Assembly (NCBI RefSeq): GCF_020532645.1
Contig: NZ_JAJAUZ010000002.1
Coordinates: 214,968 to 278,967 of the forward strand
Direction: 5' to 3'
Origin: Streptomyces bambusae
GTDB lineage: Bacteria > Actinomycetota > Actinomycetes > Streptomycetales > Streptomycetaceae
Length of the DNA stretch: 64,000 nt
Below, one piece after another: positions 30,487 through 39,144 of this stretch. Each line of letters begins with the position of its first letter. Positions within the stretch are counted from its first letter, which is position 1. A program made the translations under genes and the position numbers. The notes beneath the pieces are model-generated. The model worked only from the letters and a program-made list of their open reading frames with translations, had not been told where the DNA came from and searched no databases.

Positions 30487-31092
30487 TCACACCGTCCAGG
30501 CGCGCTCGACGTCGATGACGTCGCCGGTGAGCGCCTCGATGTCGGCCTCCGTCTGGGCGCGCAGCGACAGCCGTTCGATGCGCTCTTCGCGGTACTTGCC
30601 GTGCTCGGCCTCGGAGTCCCACATCGAGAGGATCATGAACTCGCGGCCGGGTGCCTCGCCGAACAGCCCTCGGAGCATTCCGGGCGACCCGGCCATCGCC
30701 GGGTTCCAGACCTTCTCCTGCATGAGGGCGAAGTGTTCCAGCCGGCCTTCTCGCACCCGGCAGTGGGCGACCCGCAGTACGTCGGCGTCGGCGAACTGCG
30801 GCCGGAATCCGGTCTTCACGTCGAAGCGGTGGTCGAAGAGCGTGACCCGGGCATGGCTGAACGTGCCGTGCTGGGCGGCGGCGAGGCGGTCGTGGGAGCG
30901 CGCCATGAAGGAGTCGTAGAACGACCGGCTCTCCCAGAAGGCGAAGACGTGCGCGACCCCCTGCCGGCTCCGGCTCCAGCCGCCGCCCTGGCCCCGGAAC
31001 CCCGGCTCGCCCGGCAGCCCTGCCCATTTCCGCTGTCCGCGCTCGAACCCCCGGCGGTCCACCACCGTGCAGCGAATCCACTTGACCAGCAC
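30487..31092 (-). CDS. DUF4937/antibiotic-monooxygenase-fold protein
   Basis: 201 residues from a GTG at 31092. The N-terminal part (MLVKWIRCTVVDRRGFERGQ and HVFAFWESRSFYDSFMA) matches DUF4937 (YdbC-like). The second half (EKVWNPAMAGSPGMLRGLFG and FMILSMWDSEAEHGKYREER) looks like an ABM ferredoxin-like monooxygenase domain. Two tandem alpha/beta domains are likely. The biochemical role is unknown. It lies 33 bp after the acetyltransferase stop on the same strand, suggesting cotranscription. Confidence 0.72.
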   Translation of the reverse strand: MLVKWIRCTVVDRRGFERGQRKWAGLPGEPGFRGQGGGWSRSRQGVAHVFAFWESRSFYDSFMARSHDRLAAAQHGTFSHARVTLFDHRFDVKTGFRPQFADADVLRVAHCRVREGRLEHFALMQEKVWNPAMAGSPGMLRGLFGEAPGREFMILSMWDSEAEHGKYREERIERLSLRAQTEADIEALTGDVIDVERAWTV

Positions 31093-31125
31093 CGCGCCAT
31101 CGTACGGGGATCAGCGCGACCGCGG

Positions 31126-31944
31126 TCAGAGTCCTGGCCAGTAGGTACGAAGCAGTTGCCGGGCGTCCGCTTCCGGCAGGCTGATCCCGAACTCCTGGTC
31201 GAGGAGCCCGATCACATCATCGGATGCCACATGGCTGCGGTCGGGCCCGCCGTCCGGCCGGAAGACGATCAGTTGGCCGTCCACGAAGGCGGTGCGCCGC
31301 TCCGGAGCCGTCCGCATGGCGAGGGCCCGGCCGGTGAAGAAGGACTTCGGATGGGTGGCGCTGTAGTGGTTCATCAGCTCGAAGTCGACGGGGTGGAGGC
31401 GCTGCGGGGCGAAGGCGTAGAGGTCCCGCTCGCCGTCCGCGTTCCGCGAGCGCAGCACGAGCACGCCGTCGTCCTCTGCGGCGACGGAAAAGCCCCACTC
31501 GCCCTGCCGGGACCGGGTGCCCGGCTCCAGCAGCAGCGGCTCCGTCGGGCCTTGGACGCCGAAGCCGGCGTCGGCCAGCCAGGGCCGGCCGTCGACGGTG
31601 ACGACGAGGAGGGCGTGCGTCACCGGCAGCAGCGCGTCCCCGCGGGTGCGGTTGCGGGCGCCCCGGCCCGCCACCTCGAAGCCGATGCGCTCCAGGGCGG
31701 CGGCGAGCAGCGAGTTCTGCTCGTAGCAGTACCCTCCGCGGCGTTGCCGTACGAGCTTGTCCTCGAGGCTCTTGACGTCGAGCGGGACGCCCCGCCCGAG
31801 GGCGACGTCCAGGTTCTCGAAGGGGATGGACCGGGTGTGGCAACGGTGCACTTCCTGCAACGTCCGAAGGTCCGCCCGGAGTTCCCCGCCGTACCCGATC
31901 CGCGTCAGATACGCGCCGAGATCCAGCCCATCACCGCTCCACAT
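31126..31944 (-). CDS. arylamine N-acetyltransferase
   Basis: 272 residues. The NAT catalytic triad is present: Cys in RRGGYCYEQNSLLAAAL, His in LPVTHALLVV and Asp in PWLADAGFGVQGP. The family N-terminus (YLTRIGYGGELRADLRTLQ and HTRSIPFENLDVALG) agrees. Typical members acetylate arylamines or hydrazines with acetyl-CoA, and some make amide bonds in antibiotics. This copy stands outside any antibiotic cluster, so a detoxification or general metabolic role is more likely. Confidence 0.92.
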   Translation of the reverse strand: MWSGDGLDLGAYLTRIGYGGELRADLRTLQEVHRCHTRSIPFENLDVALGRGVPLDVKSLEDKLVRQRRGGYCYEQNSLLAAALERIGFEVAGRGARNRTRGDALLPVTHALLVVTVDGRPWLADAGFGVQGPTEPLLLEPGTRSRQGEWGFSVAAEDDGVLVLRSRNADGERDLYAFAPQRLHPVDFELMNHYSATHPKSFFTGRALAMRTAPERRTAFVDGQLIVFRPDGGPDRSHVASDDVIGLLDQEFGISLPEADARQLLRTYWPGL

Positions 31945-32029
31945 GCCTGCACCCCCGTACGGACCCCGGGGCGAAGGCTGCTGCCCCCGCCCGCCCCCAT
32001 GATGACCACACCACCCCGGCAGCGGAAAA

Positions 32030-32078
32030 CAGCGGCGCCCCCGCACCGGACGTCGTGTCCGGTGCGGGGGCGCCGCTG
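32030..32078 (-). terminator. 22-bp perfect hairpin terminator after nrdJ
   Basis: The arms at 32030-32051 and 32057-32078 are perfectly complementary over 22 bp, with loop GTCGT. On the minus strand it starts 5 bases after the nrdJ stop and is followed by TTTTCC. This is one of the strongest intrinsic terminators in the window. Confidence 0.92.
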
Positions 32079-32083
32079 GATAC

Positions 32084-34966
32084 TCAGCTGCAGCCGCTCG
32101 TGGAGCCGCAGCCCTCGCAGATGTAGCAGGAGCCGGCGCGCTGCATCTTCGTGCCGCAGGAGAAGCACAGCGGGGCGTCGGCGCTGACGCCGAGCTGCAT
32201 CTCGACCAGTTCCGCGTTGGTGTGGGCCTGCTTCGGGGCGGGCACCTGGACCGGGACCGGCTGCGGGGCCGGGGCGGCCGCGAGCGGCGCGGACTGGGCC
32301 AGGCTCTCGGTGTCCAGCTCCTCTTCGACGGGCTCGTACGAGCCGGTGTCGAGGTGGCGCTGGCGCTCCTCGGCGGTGTGGATGCCGAGCGCGGAGCGGG
32401 TCTCGAAGGGCAGGAAGTCCAGCGCCAGGCGGCGGAAGATGTAGTCGACGATCGACTGCGCCATCCGCACGTCCGGGTCGTCCGTCATGCCGGCCGGCTC
32501 GAAGCGCATGTTGGTGAACTTCGAGACGTAGGTCTCCAGCGGCACGCCGTACTGCAGGCCGACGGAGACGGCGATGGAGAAGGCGTCCATCATGCCCGCG
32601 AGGGTCGAGCCCTGCTTGGACATCTTCAGGAAGACCTCGCCCAGGCCGTCGTCCGGGTAGGAGTTCGCCGTCATGTAGCCCTCGGCGCCGCCGACCGTGA
32701 AGGAGGTGGTGATGCCGGGACGGCCCTTCGGAAGGCGCTTGCGGACCGGGCGGTACTCGACGACCTTCTCGACCGCGGCACGGATGGTGTCCTCCGCCTT
32801 GGCGGTGACCTCGGCCTTCTCGTCCTCCTTCTTCTTGGCGGAGAGCGGCTGGCCGACCTTGCAGTTGTCGCGGTAGATCGCGAGCGCCTTGACGCCGAGC
32901 TTCCAGGCCTCGAAGTAGATCTCCTCGACCTCCTCGACAGTCGCCGACTCCGGCATGTTGACCGTCTTGGAGATGGCGCCGGAGATCCACGGCTGGATCG
33001 CGGCCATCATGCGGACGTGGCCCATCGGCGAGATGGAGCGCTCGCCCATGGCGCAGTCGAACACCTCGTAGTGCTCGGTCTTCAGGCCGGGAGCGTCGAT
33101 CACGTTGCCGTGCTCGGCGATGTGGGCGACGATCGCCTCGATCTGCTCCTCCTGGTAGCCCAGGCGGCGCAGGGCCTGCGGGACGGTGCCGTTGACGATC
33201 TGCATCGAGCCGCCGCCGACGAGCTTCTTGAACTTGACCAGGGCCAGGTCCGGCTCGACACCGGTGGTGTCGCAGGACATCGCGAGGCCGATGGTGCCGG
33301 TCGGCGCGAGCACGGAGGCCTGCGCGTTGCGGAATCCGTTCTTCGCACCGAGGCGCAGGACGTCCTGCCAGGCCTCGGTGGCCGCGGCCCAGATCGGGGT
33401 GTCCAGGTCGTCGCCGCGCACGGCGGTGGCGTTGGCGTCGGCGTGCTGCTTCATGACGCGCTGGTGCGGCTCGGCGTTGCGGGCGTAGCCGTCGTACGGG
33501 CCGACGACCGCGGCGAGCTCGGCGGAGCGCTTGTACGCGGTGCCGGTCATCAGCGAGGTGATCGACGCGGCGAGGGTGCGGCCGCCGTTCGAGTCGTACG
33601 CGTGGCCGGTCGCCATCAGCAGGGCGCCGAGGTTGGCGTAGCCGATGCCGAGCTGGCGGAAGGCGCGGGTGTTCTCGCCGATCTTCTGGGTCGGGAAGTC
33701 CGCGAAGCAGATCGAGATGTCCATCGCCGTGATGACGAGCTCGACGACCTTGGCGAAGCGCTCGGAGTCGAAGGACTGGTTGCCCTTGCCGTCGTCCTTG
33801 AGGAACTTCATCAGGTTGAGCGAGGCGAGGTTGCAGGACGTGTTGTCCAGGTGCATGTACTCGCTGCACGGGTTGGACGCGGTGATGCGGCCGGACTCGG
33901 GGCAGGTGTGCCAGTGGTTGATCACACCGTCGTACTGGATGCCCGGGTCGGCGCAGGCCCACGCGGCCTCGGCGAGCTTGCGGAAGAGCGCCTTGGCGTC
34001 GACCTTCTCGATGACCTCGCCGGTCATGCGGGCGCGCAGGCCGAACTCGGTGCCGTTCTCGACGGCCGTCATGAACTCGTCGTTCACGCGGACGGAGTTG
34101 TTGGCGTTCTGGTACTGGACGGACGTGATGTCGTCGCCGCCCAGGTCCATGTCGAAGCCCGCGTCGCGCAGGGCGCGGATCTTCTCCTCTTCCTTCACCT
34201 TGGTGGCGATGAAGTCCTCGACGTCCGGGTGGTCCACGTCGAGCACGACCATCTTGGCCGCACGGCGGGTGGCGCCGCCCGACTTGATCGTTCCTGCGGA
34301 CGCGTCGGCGCCGCGCATGAAGGAGACCGGGCCGGAGGCGTTGCCGCCGGAGGACAGGAGCTCCTTGGAGGAGCGGATGCGGGAGAGGTTCAGGCCGGCG
34401 CCGGAGCCGCCCTTGAAGATCATGCCCTCTTCCTTGTACCAGTCGAGGATCGACTCCATGGAGTCGTCGACGGCCAGGATGAAGCAGGCGGAGACCTGCT
34501 GCGGCTGGGGCGTGCCGACGTTGAACCAGACCGGCGAGTTGAAGCTGAAGATCTGGTGCAGGAGGGCGTACGTCAGCTCGTGCTCGAAGATCTCGACGTC
34601 CGCGGGCGACGCGAAGTAGCCGTGCTCCTCGCCGGCCTTCGTGTACGTCTTCACGATCCGGTCGATCAGCTGCTTCAGACCGGTCTCGCGCTGCGGGGTG
34701 CCGACCGCGCCGCGGAAGTACTTGCTGGTGACGATGTTGACCGCGTTCACCGACCAGAAGTCGGGGAACTCCACGCCGCGCTGCTCGAAGTTCACCGAGC
34801 CGTCGCGCCAGTTGGTCATGACGACGTCACGGCGCTCCCAGACCACTTCGTCGTACGGGTGCACGCCGGGGGTGGTGTGGATGCGCTCGATGCGCAGGCC
34901 CTTGCCCGCAGCCTTGGCACCCTTGGTGCGGGAACCGCGTGCCGGACCGCTCGCCGTCTCTGTCAT
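32084..34966 (-). CDS. nrdJ: adenosylcobalamin-dependent ribonucleotide reductase (class II)
   Basis: 960 residues. This enzyme makes deoxyribonucleotides using coenzyme B12 to form the radical. The N-terminal and central alpha/beta barrel has the substrate-site cysteines (SNPCSEYMHLDNTSCNLAS) and the radical-loop region LAMSCDTTGVEPDLAL. The C-terminus carries a cysteine-rich tail (LCFSCGTKMQRAGSCYICEG and CGSTSGCS), the redox/zinc tail of actinobacterial NrdJ. The ATG at 34966 has a GGGAGG ribosome site; the open frame continues upstream without homology. It forms an operon with nrdR. Confidence 0.97.
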   Translation of the reverse strand: MTETASGPARGSRTKGAKAAGKGLRIERIHTTPGVHPYDEVVWERRDVVMTNWRDGSVNFEQRGVEFPDFWSVNAVNIVTSKYFRGAVGTPQRETGLKQLIDRIVKTYTKAGEEHGYFASPADVEIFEHELTYALLHQIFSFNSPVWFNVGTPQPQQVSACFILAVDDSMESILDWYKEEGMIFKGGSGAGLNLSRIRSSKELLSSGGNASGPVSFMRGADASAGTIKSGGATRRAAKMVVLDVDHPDVEDFIATKVKEEEKIRALRDAGFDMDLGGDDITSVQYQNANNSVRVNDEFMTAVENGTEFGLRARMTGEVIEKVDAKALFRKLAEAAWACADPGIQYDGVINHWHTCPESGRITASNPCSEYMHLDNTSCNLASLNLMKFLKDDGKGNQSFDSERFAKVVELVITAMDISICFADFPTQKIGENTRAFRQLGIGYANLGALLMATGHAYDSNGGRTLAASITSLMTGTAYKRSAELAAVVGPYDGYARNAEPHQRVMKQHADANATAVRGDDLDTPIWAAATEAWQDVLRLGAKNGFRNAQASVLAPTGTIGLAMSCDTTGVEPDLALVKFKKLVGGGSMQIVNGTVPQALRRLGYQEEQIEAIVAHIAEHGNVIDAPGLKTEHYEVFDCAMGERSISPMGHVRMMAAIQPWISGAISKTVNMPESATVEEVEEIYFEAWKLGVKALAIYRDNCKVGQPLSAKKKEDEKAEVTAKAEDTIRAAVEKVVEYRPVRKRLPKGRPGITTSFTVGGAEGYMTANSYPDDGLGEVFLKMSKQGSTLAGMMDAFSIAVSVGLQYGVPLETYVSKFTNMRFEPAGMTDDPDVRMAQSIVDYIFRRLALDFLPFETRSALGIHTAEERQRHLDTGSYEPVEEELDTESLAQSAPLAAAPAPQPVPVQVPAPKQAHTNAELVEMQLGVSADAPLCFSCGTKMQRAGSCYICEGCGSTSGCS

Positions 34967-35071
34967 GCCGTCCTCCCATATACGGGCAAAAACGCCCTGA
35001 TGTGCCAGCGAAATTCCGCGGCACGGTGTGTGTCTGATCTGGCTGGGTGACCCGCGGGGCAATGCTCTGCG

Positions 35072-35092
35072 GGCAGGTCTGTCTTCCCGGCT
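35072..35092 (-). promoter_or_regulatory. B12-box-like sequence between nrdR and nrdJ
   Basis: On the minus strand AGCCGGGA and GACCTGCC, the two halves of the cobalamin-riboswitch box, occur but are split by AGACA. The leader is too short (under 190 bases including the nrdR end) for a complete aptamer, so this may be chance or a remnant. Confidence 0.2.
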
Positions 35093-35149
35093 TCCCGCCG
35101 GGTGGTGGGGGCTCCGCGGGCCCGGCAGCGCCGATGGGCGCCGGCCGGG

Positions 35150-35659
35150 TCAGTCGGAGGCGGAGGCGGGCACGGGGACCGGGGTGGTCCCGGCGGGCTC
35201 GCATTCCGGGGCGGGCCGCGGCACGCGGAGTTCCGCGATGGCGGCCTCGAAGTCTTCGAGGGTGTCGAACGCCTTGTAGACGGACGCGAAGCGCAGGTAC
35301 GCCACGAGGTCGAGCTCCTGCAGCGGGCCGAGTATGGCCAGCCCCACGTCGTGGGTGGTCAGCTCGGCGCTGCCGGTGGCGCGCACCGCCTCTTCGACCC
35401 GCTGGCCGAGCTGGGCGAGGGCGTCCTCGGTGACCGGCCGGCCCTGGCAGGCCTTGCGCACGCCGGAGATGACCTTGGTGCGGCTGAAGGGCTCCGTCAC
35501 TCCGCTTCGCTTGATCACCATCAGCGATGCGGTCTCGACCGTGGTGAAGCGGCGGGAGCAGTCCGGGCACTGCCGGCGTCTGCGGATCGACGTGCCGTCG
35601 TCCGTCGTACGGCTGTCGACGACGCGGCTGTCGGGGTGCCTGCAGAAGGGGCAGTGCAT
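35150..35659 (-). CDS. nrdR: transcriptional repressor NrdR
   Basis: 169 residues. NrdR represses ribonucleotide reductase operons when dATP/ATP occupies its ATP cone. The zinc ribbon is at the N-terminus ([17 protein letters not shown] and [11 protein letters not shown]). The ATP-cone domain runs from about residue 46 ([20 protein letters not shown]) to about residue 136. The last 30 residues are a Pro-rich tail. Two NrdR boxes lie 125-165 bp upstream, so it is likely autoregulated together with nrdJ. Confidence 0.97.
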   Translation of the reverse strand: MHCPFCRHPDSRVVDSRTTDDGTSIRRRRQCPDCSRRFTTVETASLMVIKRSGVTEPFSRTKVISGVRKACQGRPVTEDALAQLGQRVEEAVRATGSAELTTHDVGLAILGPLQELDLVAYLRFASVYKAFDTLEDFEAAIAELRVPRPAPECEPAGTTPVPVPASASD

Positions 35660-35745
35660 GGCTCCGAACCCTCCCTCACGGCACGACTGAATTGCTTCGG
35701 ATGCATCCCGGGCAGGTCCCCACCAGGGCTCTCGAAGCAGCCACC

Positions 35746-35775
35746 AGCATAGGCGATGTCGGGGACCTCGGCAGA
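35746..35775 (-). promoter_or_regulatory. possible nrdRJ promoter
   Basis: On the minus strand TATGCT (35746-35751) is preceded at 18 bp by TCTGCC (35770-35775). The nearer NrdR box ends 8 bp further upstream, where bound repressor could block polymerase. Confidence 0.4.
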
Positions 35776-35782
35776 CCGGGAC

Positions 35783-35794
35783 CACAACTTCTGG
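35783..35794 (-). promoter_or_regulatory. NrdR box, proximal
   Basis: The minus strand reads CCAGAAGTTGTG, matching 8 of 12 core positions of the NrdR box consensus (CwAtATaTwGtg). It starts exactly 31 bp from the distal box, a three-turn spacing typical of NrdR sites. Confidence 0.7.
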
Positions 35795-35813
35795 GTGGCA
35801 GCGGCCATCCAAC

Positions 35814-35825
35814 CACTAGATCTTG
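35814..35825 (-). promoter_or_regulatory. NrdR box, distal
   Basis: The minus strand reads CAAGATCTAGTG. It matches the conserved positions of the NrdR consensus CwAtATaTwGtg apart from the weakly conserved fourth and seventh bases. Confidence 0.8.
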
Positions 35826-36114
35826 GGTCCGGACGGCAGGACACACCCCAGCGTGTCGCGGGTTCTCCTGGCCGAATGACGCCGGTGCCCCTGGCAGACT
35901 GGGAGCCGCGTCACACCCGGATCGGTGCGCTGCGGGGCGCTCCCGCCGGCGGCCCGGCGCCGGCGCGAGCCAGCCTCGGTCCGACCTTGATCCGACCCGG
36001 AAGGGTACCGTAGGGATGGGCTCCGGCACCGAACCCGCGTTCGGTTTGATGGCCCGATCAAACGCCCATACACCCAGCACTGCGATCACGATCGGTGAAG
36101 TCCGTTTTTTCACT

Positions 36115-36128
36115 CGAACGTGTGTTTG
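36115..36128 (+). promoter_or_regulatory. LexA (SOS) box before lexA
   Basis: CGAACGTGTGTTTG fits the actinobacterial/Gram-positive LexA consensus CGAAC-N4-GTTYG. It lies 64 bp before the lexA start, as expected for autorepression. Confidence 0.88.
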
Positions 36129-36191
36129 GCGCAACCTTTCGAAAGCTACTACCGTTGTCCAGCCAGGGAGAACAAGTCGAGAGGGGCCGAC

Positions 36192-36983
36192 GTGACCACC
36201 ACCGCAGACAGTGCCACCATCACTGCCCAGAACCGCTCCCAGAGCCGACTCGATCCGGTACACGCCATGAACGACGCACCCATGATCCCGGAGGGTGACG
36301 GGGTACGCCCCGCACGCTCGCTGCCCGGCCGCCCGCCCGGCATCCGCGCGGACAGCTCGGGGCTCACCGACCGGCAGCGGAGGGTCATCGAGGTCATCCG
36401 GGACTCGGTGCAGCGGCGGGGTTACCCACCGTCCATGCGGGAGATCGGCCAGGCCGTCGGCCTGTCCAGCACCTCCTCGGTCGCCCACCAGCTGATGGCC
36501 CTGGAGCGCAAGGGTTTCCTGCGCCGCGACCCGCACCGCCCCCGCGCGTACGAAGTGCGCGGGTCGGACCAGCCCAGCTCGCAGCCCACCGACACCACCG
36601 GCAAGCCCGCCGCCTCGTACGTGCCGCTGGTCGGCCGGATCGCGGCCGGCGGCCCGATCCTGGCGGAGGAGTCCGTCGAGGACGTCTTCCCGCTGCCCCG
36701 CCAGCTGGTCGGTGACGGCGAGCTCTTCGTCCTCAAGGTCGTCGGCGACTCCATGATCGAAGCGGCCATCTGCGACGGCGACTGGGTCACGGTCCGCCGC
36801 CAGCCCGTCGCCGAGAACGGCGACATCGTGGCCGCCATGCTCGACGGCGAGGCCACGGTGAAGCGCTTCAAGCGCGAGGACGGCCACGTGTGGCTGCTGC
36901 CCCACAACGCCGCCTACCAGCCGATCCCCGGCGACGAGGCGACGATCCTCGGCAAGGTCGTCGCCGTCCTGCGGCGGGTCTGA
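36192..36983 (+). CDS. lexA: SOS repressor LexA
   Basis: 263 residues from the GTG at 36192 (ribosome site GAGAGG). A disordered N-terminal extension of about 50 residues precedes the winged helix ([20 protein letters not shown], then LMALERKG). The autocleavage Ala-Gly lies in [10 protein letters not shown]. The catalytic Ser is in [11 protein letters not shown] and the Lys in [11 protein letters not shown]. RecA-stimulated self-cleavage derepresses the SOS regulon. A LexA box lies upstream. dinG, a damage-response helicase, converges on it. Confidence 0.97.
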   Translation: MTTTADSATITAQNRSQSRLDPVHAMNDAPMIPEGDGVRPARSLPGRPPGIRADSSGLTDRQRRVIEVIRDSVQRRGYPPSMREIGQAVGLSSTSSVAHQLMALERKGFLRRDPHRPRAYEVRGSDQPSSQPTDTTGKPAASYVPLVGRIAAGGPILAEESVEDVFPLPRQLVGDGELFVLKVVGDSMIEAAICDGDWVTVRRQPVAENGDIVAAMLDGEATVKRFKREDGHVWLLPHNAAYQPIPGDEATILGKVVAVLRRV

Positions 36984-37003
36984 CCCGCTGTCTCCCTGGA
37001 ACC

Positions 37004-37038
37004 GGACCCCGGGACCAACTGCGCCGGTCCCGGGGTCC
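37004..37038. terminator. bidirectional terminator between lexA and dinG
   Basis: A perfect 13-bp stem (37004-37016 with 37026-37038) and a 9-base loop lie 21 bp after the lexA stop and about 100 bp beyond the dinG stop. Confidence 0.85.
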
Positions 37039-37136
37039 AGCCATGCCCCTACGGGACTCCGCACCGGTGAAGGAACGTACGAGAACGGCCCGCACGGACA
37101 CTCAGCCCGTGGGGGTCGTTTCCCGTTCCGGCGGGC

Positions 37137-39107
37137 TCAGCGGCCCTCGGCAGTCGCCGCCGCGTCGATGGCCGCCAGCGACTTGCGGACCTGGTTGCGG
37201 TCCGTCGTGTACCAGAAGTCGGGCAGTGACGACCGCAGGAACCCGCCGTAGCGGGCCGTCGCCAGCCGCGGGTCGAGGACCGCGACCACACCGCGGTCCC
37301 CGGCGGCCCGCACCAGGCGGCCGGCGCCCTGCGCCATCAGCAGCGCGGCGTGCGTGGCGGCCACGGACATGAAGCCGTTGCCCCCCGCCTCCTCCACGGC
37401 CTTCTGCCGGGCGCTCATCAGCGGGTCGTCGGGCCGCGGGAACGGGATGCGGTCCATGACCACCAGCTGGCAGCTCGGCCCCGGCACGTCCACGCCCTGC
37501 CAGAGGGACAGCGTGCCGAACAGGCAGGTCTTCGGATCTGCGGCGAACGACTTGATCAGTTCGCCCAGCGTCTCCTCGCCCTGCAGCAGGATCGGCGCGT
37601 CCAGCCGGGTGCGGAGCTCCTCCGCGGCCGCCTGTGCCGCACGCATCGAGGAGAACAGCCCGAGCGTCCGGCCGCCGGCGGCCCCGATCAGTTCCGCCAG
37701 CTCGTCCAGCATGTCCCCGCGCGAGCCCTCCCGGCCCGGCGTGGCCAGGTGCTTCGCGACGTAGAGGATGCCCTGCTTCGGGTAGTCGAACGGGGATCCG
37801 ACGTCCAGGCCCTTCCAGACCGGCAGGTCGTCGCCCGTGACGCCCTCGGGCGCCAGGCCCAGCGAGGCGCCCACACCGTTGAAGTCCCCGCCGAGCTTGA
37901 GGGTGGCCGAGGTCAGCACCACCGACCTCTCGGAAAAAAGCTTCTCCCGCAGCAGACCCGACACCGACATCGGAGCGACGCGCAGAGTGGCGCCGAACCG
38001 GTCGTGGCGCTCGTACCAGACCACGTCGTACTCGGAGCCGCTGATGATCCGCTCCGCCACCGAGTGGATGGTCTCCACCGAGGCCAGGGCCTGCTTGCGG
38101 ACCGCGTCCTCGTCCTGGACCGACTTGTCGCGGGTGGCTCCGATCCCCGAGATCACGTTGCGCGCGGCGTCGCGCAGGGTGAGAAGTGCGTACCCGAGGT
38201 CTTCGGGGATCACTTCGAGGCGGCCGGGGAGCGCCAGCTCCATCACGCGTTCGAAGCCCTCGGCGGCGCTCTGGAGCTCGTCGGCGGTCTTCTCGCTGAC
38301 GAGCTTCGCCGCCCGCTTCACGGCGCGGTTGACCTGGCCGGGGGTGAGCTCGCCGGTGGCCACGCCGGTGACGCGGGAGACCAGCTCGTGCGCCTCGTCG
38401 ACGATCAGCACCTCGTGCTGCGGGAGCACCGGGGCGCCCTCGATGGCGTCGATCGCGAGGAGGGCGTGGTTGGTGACCACCACGTCGGCCAGCTTGGCCC
38501 GCTCGCGGGCGGCCTCCGCGAAGCATTCGGCGCCGTACGGGCACTTCGTGGCGCCGAGGCACTCCCGCGAGGAGACGGAGACCTGCGCCCAGGCACGGTC
38601 CGAGACGCCGGGGGTCAGGTCGTCGCGATCGCCGGTCTCGGTCTCGTCGGCCCAGTCCCGCAGACGCAGCAGGGCCTTGCCGAGCTTGCTGGTCGGCCCG
38701 GCTGCCTCGAACTGGTCGAAGAGGCCTTCCTCCTCGTCCTGCGGGGCTCCCTCGTGCAGCCGGTGCAGGCACAGGTAGTTCGAGCGGCCCTTGAGCATGG
38801 CGAACTGCGGGCGGCGGCGCAGCTGCGGGTGCAGCGCCTCGACCGTCCGCGGCAGGTCCCGCTCGACGAGCTGTCGCTGGAGGGCCAGGGTGGCCGTCGC
38901 GACGACCACGCGCTCGCCGTGCGCGAGGGCCGGCACCAGATAGCCGAGGGACTTTCCGGTGCCGGTGCCGGCCTGGATCAGCCGGTGCGCGTTCTCGTCG
39001 ATGGCTTCGGCGACGGCTTCGGCCATGGCCACCTGGCCGGGCCGCTCCGTACCGCCGACGGCGGAGACGGCGGCGTGCAGCAGGTCGGGGAGGGAGGGGT
39101 TCGTCAT
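37137..39107 (-). CDS. dinG: DinG-family ATP-dependent DNA helicase
   Basis: 656 residues. This superfamily 2, XPD-like 5'-3' helicase has Walker A QAGTGTGKSLGYLVPALAH near residue 47, an Fe-S-cluster-type cysteine set (SSRECLGATKCPYGAECFAE), the DEAH box LIVDEAHELV, and the motif VI region ALLMAQGAGRLVRAAGDRG. It unwinds damaged or R-loop DNA. The ATG at 39107 is preferred over a GTG 11 codons upstream. I see no LexA box in the short gap behind it. Confidence 0.93.
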   Translation of the reverse strand: MTNPSLPDLLHAAVSAVGGTERPGQVAMAEAVAEAIDENAHRLIQAGTGTGKSLGYLVPALAHGERVVVATATLALQRQLVERDLPRTVEALHPQLRRRPQFAMLKGRSNYLCLHRLHEGAPQDEEEGLFDQFEAAGPTSKLGKALLRLRDWADETETGDRDDLTPGVSDRAWAQVSVSSRECLGATKCPYGAECFAEAARERAKLADVVVTNHALLAIDAIEGAPVLPQHEVLIVDEAHELVSRVTGVATGELTPGQVNRAVKRAAKLVSEKTADELQSAAEGFERVMELALPGRLEVIPEDLGYALLTLRDAARNVISGIGATRDKSVQDEDAVRKQALASVETIHSVAERIISGSEYDVVWYERHDRFGATLRVAPMSVSGLLREKLFSERSVVLTSATLKLGGDFNGVGASLGLAPEGVTGDDLPVWKGLDVGSPFDYPKQGILYVAKHLATPGREGSRGDMLDELAELIGAAGGRTLGLFSSMRAAQAAAEELRTRLDAPILLQGEETLGELIKSFAADPKTCLFGTLSLWQGVDVPGPSCQLVVMDRIPFPRPDDPLMSARQKAVEEAGGNGFMSVAATHAALLMAQGAGRLVRAAGDRGVVAVLDPRLATARYGGFLRSSLPDFWYTTDRNQVRKSLAAIDAAATAEGR

Positions 39108-39144
39108 AGCACCGTCAACCCTACGCGGCCCCACCGACAACGCC

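Larger units (their letters stand above)
35660..36191. other. 532-bp divergent control region between nrdR and lexA
   Basis: No gene is seen. It contains the two NrdR boxes and a possible nrdR promoter on the minus strand, and the LexA box on the plus strand. The roughly 250 bp between them are GC-rich without recognised features. Confidence 0.6.
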
